This document shows positions 59,172 to 64,000 of a DNA stretch of 64,000 bases, one piece after another. Source of the stretch: Alphaproteobacteria bacterium (GTDB taxonomy: Bacteria; Pseudomonadota; Alphaproteobacteria; Rhodospirillales; WMHbin7). The stretch lies in the NCBI GenBank assembly GCA_015232335.1, contig JADFZV010000011.1, forward strand, positions 1 through 64,000. Direction: 5' to 3'. A program made the position numbers and the translations under genes. Positions within the stretch are counted from its first letter, which is position 1. The number at the start of each line of letters is the position of its first letter. The notes below the pieces were generated by a model. The model was not told the origin of the DNA. It saw only the letters and a program-made list of their open reading frames with translations, and ran no database searches.

Positions 59172-60631
59172 TGCTGGCGTCCTTGCGCCGTCGTGTCGGT
59201 GCTTACATCGGTGGATTTGGGGGCGGCTTCGAAGCGGGCCAGGCCAACCGACGGCTCAAATCCTTCCTTCCCTCAAGGGCGCACCTCAACACGCTGATCG
59301 CGGCTGCCGGGCCCGACATCACGGCGCGTGCCCGCTATCTGATCCGCAACAACGGCTATGCCGCCAACGCCATCGAAAGCTGGGCGGGCAATGTGGTGGG
59401 GGCCGGGATCAAGCCCTCGTCGCTGGTGGTTGATGCGAAGCTCAAACCCGCGATCCAGAAGCTGTGGCTTTCCTGGACCGACGAATCCGATGCCGAGGGC
59501 TTCACCGACTTCTACGGCCAGCAGCGCCGGGCGGCCCGGGAAGTCTTCATTGCGGGCGAGGTCTTCTTCCGCTTCCGCCCGCGCTGGCCCGAGGATGGGC
59601 TGTCGGTGCCGCTGCAATTGCAGATGATCCCCTCCGAGATGCTGCCATTGAACCGCAACGAGACGCTGGCGTCGGGCAATCTGATCCGCCAGGGGATTGA
59701 ATTCGACCGCATCGGTAAGCGCGTTGCCTATCATTTTCTGAAGCGCCATCCCGGCGACGTTACCGATCCCGGCGTCTCAGGCGAGACGGTGCGGGTTCCG
59801 GCCAGCGAGGTCGTTCACATCATGGACCCGGTGGATGCCGGTCAGTTGCGCGGCGTGTCGCGCTTTGCGCCTGCCATCGTGAAATTATTCCTGCTCGACC
59901 AATACGACGACGCGGAACTCGACCGCAAGAAAGTGGCGGCGATGTATGCCCTCTTCGTGACCACGCCCAGCCCCGGCGAACCCTTCGGCATGGCCGAAGA
60001 AACGGGTGCTGACGGCGAGCGGAACATGGATGTCCAGCCCGGTCAGGTGGTGATGCTGGAACCCGGCGAGGAAATCCAGACCTCGGCGCCCGCCGATGTC
60101 GGTGGCAGCTACGAAGCCTTCCAGTACCGCACCCTGTTGCAGATTTCCGCCGCCCTGGGTGTGCCCTATGCGTACCTCAGCAACGACATGCTGAAGGCCA
60201 ATTATTCCAACTCGCGCCTCGCCTTGCTGGAATTCCGCCGCCGGATCGAAGCCTGGCAGCATTCGGTGCTGGTCCATCAGATGTGCCGCGCGGTCTGGCG
60301 ACGTTGGATGGACGCCGCCGTTCTGTCGGGCGCTCTGTCCATTCCCGGTTACGAGACCCGGCGGGCGGATTGTCTCGCCTGCTCCTGGCTGCCGCCGCGC
60401 TGGGAATGGGTCGATCCTCTGAAGGACGCAAGGGCTGAGATTGAGCAGATTGATGCCGGTTTGAAAAGCCGCAGCCAGGCCATCGCCGAACGTGGTTTCG
60501 ATGCCGAACAGGTGGATCAGGAAATCGCTGGAGACAAGGCCCGCGAGAAATCCCTCGGCCTCGTCTTCGGCAAACAACCATCGATCCCGCCCGATCCGGC
60601 CATCGCCGTGCCGGAAACGCCAGCTTCTTGA
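59171..60631 (+). CDS. phage portal protein, lambda family
   Basis: 486 residues from the ATG at 59171 (TGATG with gpW); a GTG at 59168 is an alternative. FLPSRAHLNTLIAAAGPDIT and ARARYLIRNNGYAANAIESW are signature phage_portal_2 segments, as is DVGGSYEAFQYRTLLQISAA followed by LGVPYAYLSNDMLKANYSN. It forms the ring through which DNA enters the head. Confidence 0.92.
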   Translation: MLASLRRRVGAYIGGFGGGFEAGQANRRLKSFLPSRAHLNTLIAAAGPDITARARYLIRNNGYAANAIESWAGNVVGAGIKPSSLVVDAKLKPAIQKLWLSWTDESDAEGFTDFYGQQRRAAREVFIAGEVFFRFRPRWPEDGLSVPLQLQMIPSEMLPLNRNETLASGNLIRQGIEFDRIGKRVAYHFLKRHPGDVTDPGVSGETVRVPASEVVHIMDPVDAGQLRGVSRFAPAIVKLFLLDQYDDAELDRKKVAAMYALFVTTPSPGEPFGMAEETGADGERNMDVQPGQVVMLEPGEEIQTSAPADVGGSYEAFQYRTLLQISAALGVPYAYLSNDMLKANYSNSRLALLEFRRRIEAWQHSVLVHQMCRAVWRRWMDAAVLSGALSIPGYETRRADCLACSWLPPRWEWVDPLKDARAEIEQIDAGLKSRSQAIAERGFDAEQVDQEIAGDKAREKSLGLVFGKQPSIPPDPAIAVPETPAS

Positions 60632-60638
60632 GAACCCC

Positions 60639-61871
60639 ATGACTGACCTGCCCCACATCGCATCTAGGCTGTTCGCCACACCGCTTCTGATTGCGCGCGC
60701 CAAGCTGGACGTGATCCTGAATGTCATCGGTCCCAGGCTGAATGGAACGCCCCTGGAGGACCTGCCGCCCCATCCGGCGAGAGACCTCGAGATCACCCCC
60801 GAGGGCATCGCGGTTATTCCGGTGGTCGGCACACTGGTGGCAAGGTCCAGTTATCTCGCCGCCGCCAGCGGTCTGACCTCTTATTCCGAAATCGGCGACG
60901 CGATCGAGAACGCCGCCACCGATCCCAGGGTGCGGGGCCTGCTGTTCGACATCGATTCCCCGGGCGGCGAGGTGGGCGGGTTGTTCGATCTGGTGGACCG
61001 CATCCTTGCTGTCCGCGAACAAACCGGCAAGCCGATCTGGGCGGTCGCCAACGAGGCGGCCCTGTCGGCAGCCTATGCCGTTGCCTGTGCCGCCGACACT
61101 ATCGCCATCACCCAAACCGGCGAGGCCGGTTCTATCGGCGTGGTCGCCGTCCATGTCGACGAAAGCAATGCCGACCGCCAAGCAGGGATGAATTGGACCT
61201 TCATCCAGGCAGGCGACAAGAAGACCGACGGCAATCCGCACGCGCCCTTGTCGTCAGAAGCCAGGGCCGACATCCAGGCGGATGTGGACGGTCTTTACGA
61301 GCGGTTTGTTTCCCTGGTGGCGAACCGGCGCGGGCTTTCGCCCGAGGCCGTTCGCGCAACCCAGGCCAGTGTCTATCGCGGCGAACTGGCCGTGCAAGCC
61401 GGTCTTGCCGATCGGGTCGCGACATTGCGCCAGGCAACTAACGATCTGGCCGACCAATTGAACCGCAAACCCCTGTCACGCAGCAAGTCCGCGCAACCCT
61501 CCCCCATCCGAAAGGAGACATCCATGCAGAACGACGACACGCCTGAACCCAAAGCCTCAACAGAGCCGGACAAGCCGTCGGCCCCGACTGTGACAGAACC
61601 AGACAACAGCGCGGCGGTCGAAAAGCGCCTGCGCGCGGATTTCGCTGAGCTGGCGGACGTGGCGGCACAAGGGGCGCGTCTCGGCGTCAAGCTCGATGTG
61701 GCCGAGGCGATGGCCAAGGGAGTCAAGCCCGATGCGCTGCGCCGGACACTGCTCGAAGAACTGGCTAGGCGCTCCGACGCCGCAAATCTGGTCGCCACCG
61801 CGCCCGCCAAGGATGCTTCGGAAAGCCCCATCGTTAAACGCGCCCGCGAAGCCGCGGCGCGCCGTCAGTAA
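60639..61871 (+). CDS. S49 family peptidase, capsid maturation protease (lambda C-like)
   Basis: 410 residues from the ATG at 60639. The SppA-type domain has LLFDIDSPGGEVGGLFDL, the catalytic Ser in NEAALSAAYAVACAAD and the Lys in IQAGDKKTDGNPH. The C-terminal ~115 residues (from MQNDDTPEPK) are acidic and helical, scaffold-like. An internal ribosome site and ATG allow separate synthesis of that part. Confidence 0.9.
   Translation: MTDLPHIASRLFATPLLIARAKLDVILNVIGPRLNGTPLEDLPPHPARDLEITPEGIAVIPVVGTLVARSSYLAAASGLTSYSEIGDAIENAATDPRVRGLLFDIDSPGGEVGGLFDLVDRILAVREQTGKPIWAVANEAALSAAYAVACAADTIAITQTGEAGSIGVVAVHVDESNADRQAGMNWTFIQAGDKKTDGNPHAPLSSEARADIQADVDGLYERFVSLVANRRGLSPEAVRATQASVYRGELAVQAGLADRVATLRQATNDLADQLNRKPLSRSKSAQPSPIRKETSMQNDDTPEPKASTEPDKPSAPTVTEPDNSAAVEKRLRADFAELADVAAQGARLGVKLDVAEAMAKGVKPDALRRTLLEELARRSDAANLVATAPAKDASESPIVKRAREAAARRQ
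61524..61871 (+). CDS. nested capsid scaffold protein (Nu3-like), in-frame internal start
   Basis: 115 residues in the same frame as the protease. aaaggag lies 6 bases upstream of the ATG at 61524, a better site than that of the full gene. The product is acidic, then helical (RADFAELADVAAQGARLGVK). Lambda C/Nu3 use exactly this arrangement. Inference from sequence and position. Confidence 0.7.
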   Translation: MQNDDTPEPKASTEPDKPSAPTVTEPDNSAAVEKRLRADFAELADVAAQGARLGVKLDVAEAMAKGVKPDALRRTLLEELARRSDAANLVATAPAKDASESPIVKRAREAAARRQ

Positions 61872-61883
61872 AGGAGGCCACCA

Positions 61884-62273
61884 ATGCCCGTTCTTGTTGC
61901 CCCGCCCACCCTGGGCGATCTCCTCAAATTCGAACTCAACGCCAGCTTCAACCGCGAAGCCGTGACCCTGAAGGCAGGAACCGCCTATCCTCTCGGCGCG
62001 GTGCTGGGCAGGATCACCGCTTCCGGCAAATACCGCTTTTCATCCGCCGCCGAGGTTGTCGGCGACGAGGGGGCCGAGAGTGCCGTCGCCGTGCTGCTGG
62101 TGGCGGTCGACGCATCAGCAGGCGATGCCACCGGCCTGATCGCGGCGCGCGGCCCGGTCATTCTGTCCGAAGCGGCCCTCGTCTTCGACGCCTCCGTCGA
62201 TCAGTTGGCCGAGAAGGACGTTAAGAAAACACAGTTGGCCGCCCTCGGCCTCGTCACTCGAACCACTGCTTAA
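61884..62273 (+). CDS. head decoration protein (gpD-like)
   Basis: 129 residues. LGDLLKFELNASFNREAVTL and AGTAYPLGAVLGRITASGKY are typical of HDPD/gpD. Position between scaffold and capsid gene fits. It stabilises the expanded head. Confidence 0.88.
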   Translation: MPVLVAPPTLGDLLKFELNASFNREAVTLKAGTAYPLGAVLGRITASGKYRFSSAAEVVGDEGAESAVAVLLVAVDASAGDATGLIAARGPVILSEAALVFDASVDQLAEKDVKKTQLAALGLVTRTTA

Positions 62274-62288
62274 TCAAGGAATCCCAAC

Positions 62289-63311
62289 ATGACCGTCATC
62301 GCCAATCCCTTCGACACGGGCGGCTATTCGCTGACCGAGTTGACCCAGGCCATCAACATCCTGCCCAACATCTATACGCGCCTGGGCCAAATGGGCCTCT
62401 TCCGCTTTGAGGGCATCACCCAGCGCTCTTCCATCATCGAGCAGGCCGAGGGTGTCTTGAACCTGCTGCCCACGGTGCCGCTGGGTGGAGCCGCCACCGT
62501 CGCCAACCGCGATTCCAAGTCCATGCGCTCCTTCACCGTGCCCTGGATTCCGCATGACGACGCCATCACGCCGCAGGACATTCAGGGCGTGCGCGGCTTC
62601 GGAGTGGCCGATGCCGCCGATCCGCTGGCCACCGTCATGGAACGCAAACTCACCCGCATGCGGGCCAAGCACGCCCAGACCCGCGAATATATGGAGATCA
62701 ACGCGCTCAAGGGCATCGTCAAGGATGGCGCCGGAGCCACGCTCTACAACTACTTCACAGAGTTCGGTCTTCAGCAGATTTCGGTGGATTTTGCGCTTGG
62801 CACCGCCGGGACCAACGTCCAGGCCAAGGTGCGCGATGTTCTGAGAAAGGTCGAGACCGAGCTTAAGGGTGAGACCATGACCGGCGTGCAGGCCATCGTC
62901 GCCCCCGAGTTCTTCGACAAGCTGATTTCCCAACCCAAGGTCGAGGATGCCTACAAATATTTCTCCTCGACCGGTGCCCAGCCGCTCCGCGAAGACATGC
63001 GCCGCCGTTTCCCCTTCGCAGGCATCCTGTTCGAGGAATACAACGCCACCGTCACCCTCTCGACCGGAGCCACCGAAACCCTGATCCCGGCCGGCGAGGG
63101 CATCGCTTTCCCGATCGGCACCATGGATACCTTCGTTACCTACGGCGCTCCGGCCAATCTGATCGAGACGGTCAACACGGTGGGCCTGCCCATGTATGCC
63201 CGCCAGATCGCGCGCAATGACGGCAGCGCCATCGACGTCAAGACTGAAGCCTCCATCCTGCCGGTCAACAAGCGCCCGCGTCTGGCCGTGCGGATTTTCA
63301 GTTCCAACTGA
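62289..63311 (+). CDS. major capsid protein, gpE family
   Basis: 340 residues. NPFDTGGYSLTELTQAINIL, then VPLGGAATVANRDSKSMRSF and RRRFPFAGILFEEYN. The length and motifs match phage major capsid protein E. It overlaps the next gene as TGATG. Confidence 0.93.
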   Translation: MTVIANPFDTGGYSLTELTQAINILPNIYTRLGQMGLFRFEGITQRSSIIEQAEGVLNLLPTVPLGGAATVANRDSKSMRSFTVPWIPHDDAITPQDIQGVRGFGVADAADPLATVMERKLTRMRAKHAQTREYMEINALKGIVKDGAGATLYNYFTEFGLQQISVDFALGTAGTNVQAKVRDVLRKVETELKGETMTGVQAIVAPEFFDKLISQPKVEDAYKYFSSTGAQPLREDMRRRFPFAGILFEEYNATVTLSTGATETLIPAGEGIAFPIGTMDTFVTYGAPANLIETVNTVGLPMYARQIARNDGSAIDVKTEASILPVNKRPRLAVRIFSSN

Positions 63312-63625
63312 TGAACGCTTTCGACTTCGCCATCGACGATCTCTTCGCCGATCCCAACATCGCCCGCACGGCTCTCTACCGCGCGGGCGGGAACGGCGAC
63401 GGGATTCCGGTGCGGGCAATCGCCCGCAGGCCGGACCTGGAGGTCGGCTTCGGCAACATTGCCGTCCATACCGCAACGGCGATGTTCGAGGTACGTGTTT
63501 CCGAGGTTCCGAACCCGGCCCCGGGCGATAGCATCACGATTGATGGCGAAACCTTCATCGTCCAGGGCGAACCCGAACGCGATGCCGAACGCCTCATCTG
63601 GAATTTGGATACGAGACCGGCATGA
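63311..63625 (+). CDS. head-tail joining protein, FII-like
   Basis: 104 residues. FAIDDLFADPNIARTALYRA and PNPAPGDSITIDGETFIVQG resemble gpFII-type head-tail connectors. Coupled to capsid (TGATG) and to the next gene (ATGA). Confidence 0.75.
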   Translation: MNAFDFAIDDLFADPNIARTALYRAGGNGDGIPVRAIARRPDLEVGFGNIAVHTATAMFEVRVSEVPNPAPGDSITIDGETFIVQGEPERDAERLIWNLDTRPA

Positions 63626-64000
63626 GGCTGGAAGCGGCTCTCCAGGGTGACCTTCGCAAGTTTCTGGCCGAGGAACTGAAGGCTGGCGAGGCGGCGGTGA
63701 CGGCTGGCATCCGCGAAGCGACCGAGGGCCTCAAGCTGGACCTGCGGCAACAGATCATTGGCGCGGGGCTTGGCCAGCGGCTTGCCAATACCTGGCGGGG
63801 TGAAGTCTATCCCAAGGGCCAGAACAGCCTGCGGGCCGCTGGCTTCATCTTCAGCAAGGCGCCCAACATCGTTCGGGCCTATGAGGAAGGTGCCGTCATC
63901 CGTTCCAAGAACGGCACTTGGCTGGCCATCCCCACACCTGCCGCCGGTAAATACGGCGACGGACGCCAGAAAATGACGCCCGGCCTGTGGGAACGCATGC
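63622..64000 (+). CDS. DUF6441 family phage protein, 3' end outside window
   Basis: 126 residues visible, open at the window end. MRLEAALQGDLRKFLAEELK, then LRQQIIGAGLGQRLANTWRG and IVRAYEEGAVIRSKNGTWLA. This family sits between the FII-like and tail genes and may be a tail-completion protein. Confidence 0.75.
   Translation, partial: MRLEAALQGDLRKFLAEELKAGEAAVTAGIREATEGLKLDLRQQIIGAGLGQRLANTWRGEVYPKGQNSLRAAGFIFSKAPNIVRAYEEGAVIRSKNGTWLAIPTPAAGKYGDGRQKMTPGLWERM

Larger units (their letters stand above)
32844..64000. mobile_element. lambda-like prophage, right end beyond the window
   Basis: At least 31 kb with a large serine recombinase at the left edge, a regulator/ImmA pair, an early replication and recombination block, methyltransferases, and a head-assembly block in canonical lambdoid order (GpA-type terminase, gpW, portal, S49 protease/scaffold, decoration, capsid E, FII-like, DUF6441). 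Most genes run rightward with frequent ATGA overlaps. No tail or lysis genes are reached before the window ends. Whether it is intact cannot be judged. Confidence 0.85.

Overview
The window looks like chromosomal DNA of a high-GC alphaproteobacterium. The gene families (CbiM-PDGLE cobalt/nickel transporter, B12-dependent radical SAM glycan genes, a lambda-like prophage with recombinase/DUF2924 modules) suggest the Rhodospirillales, possibly a Magnetospirillum-like lineage. That placement is inference from gene style; no rRNA or marker gene is present. Two tRNA genes are visible: tRNA-Glu(TTC) on the minus strand at about 2.8 kb and tRNA-Ser(CGA) at about 26.2 kb.

Layout. 0-4.5 kb is mixed housekeeping: the end of an ABC ATPase gene, a nested-palindrome REP-like element, a lipoprotein alpha/beta hydrolase, an orphan YejB-type permease, a GNAT remnant, tRNA-Glu, and a divergent LysR/flavodoxin pair. 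4.6-22.0 kb is a surface-glycan or deoxysugar locus: a heptose-kinase-like GHMP kinase, a heptose nucleotidyltransferase-like protein, two epimerases, an E1-type dehydratase with His in place of the PLP lysine, a split transketolase, three radical SAM proteins, an aldo/keto reductase, two Nudix hydrolases, two TylF-type methyltransferases and a GT61 glycosyltransferase. Seven of these form one tightly coupled minus-strand operon (19.8 to 12.9 kb). 22.0-22.7 kb is repeat-rich non-coding DNA. 22.5-25.3 kb is a cbiMQO ECF-type cobalt/nickel importer, followed by a CBS-pair protein and tRNA-Ser.

26.2-32.8 kb is a lower-GC island that holds one gene of 2058 codons. It has an Mrr-type nuclease-like N-terminus, a long helical TPR-like middle and PIN-like segments. 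It is the strongest candidate here for an undescribed defence system.

32.8 kb to the window end is a lambda-like prophage. In order it carries a serine recombinase with its DUF2924/HTH partners, an ImmR/ImmA-type regulator pair, a sigma-like gene, an early replication/recombination set (AAA ATPase, SSB-like, PD-(D/E)XK exonuclease, RecD-like helicase, Toprim-VapE), a RuvC-like resolvase, two DNA methyltransferases, then packaging and head genes (terminase, gpW, portal, S49 protease with a nested scaffold start, decoration protein, capsid E, FII-like, DUF6441). Minus-strand cargo interrupts the plus-strand phage genes in four places: a nuclease-like/membrane coiled-coil pair (45.8-47.1 kb), a Fic protein (48.8-49.8 kb), an RHH/HicA-like pair (53.6-54.4 kb) and a GIY-YIG gene (58.6 kb). 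The first three are bordered by short repeated-word arrays or duplicated segments, which suggests modular cargo exchange.
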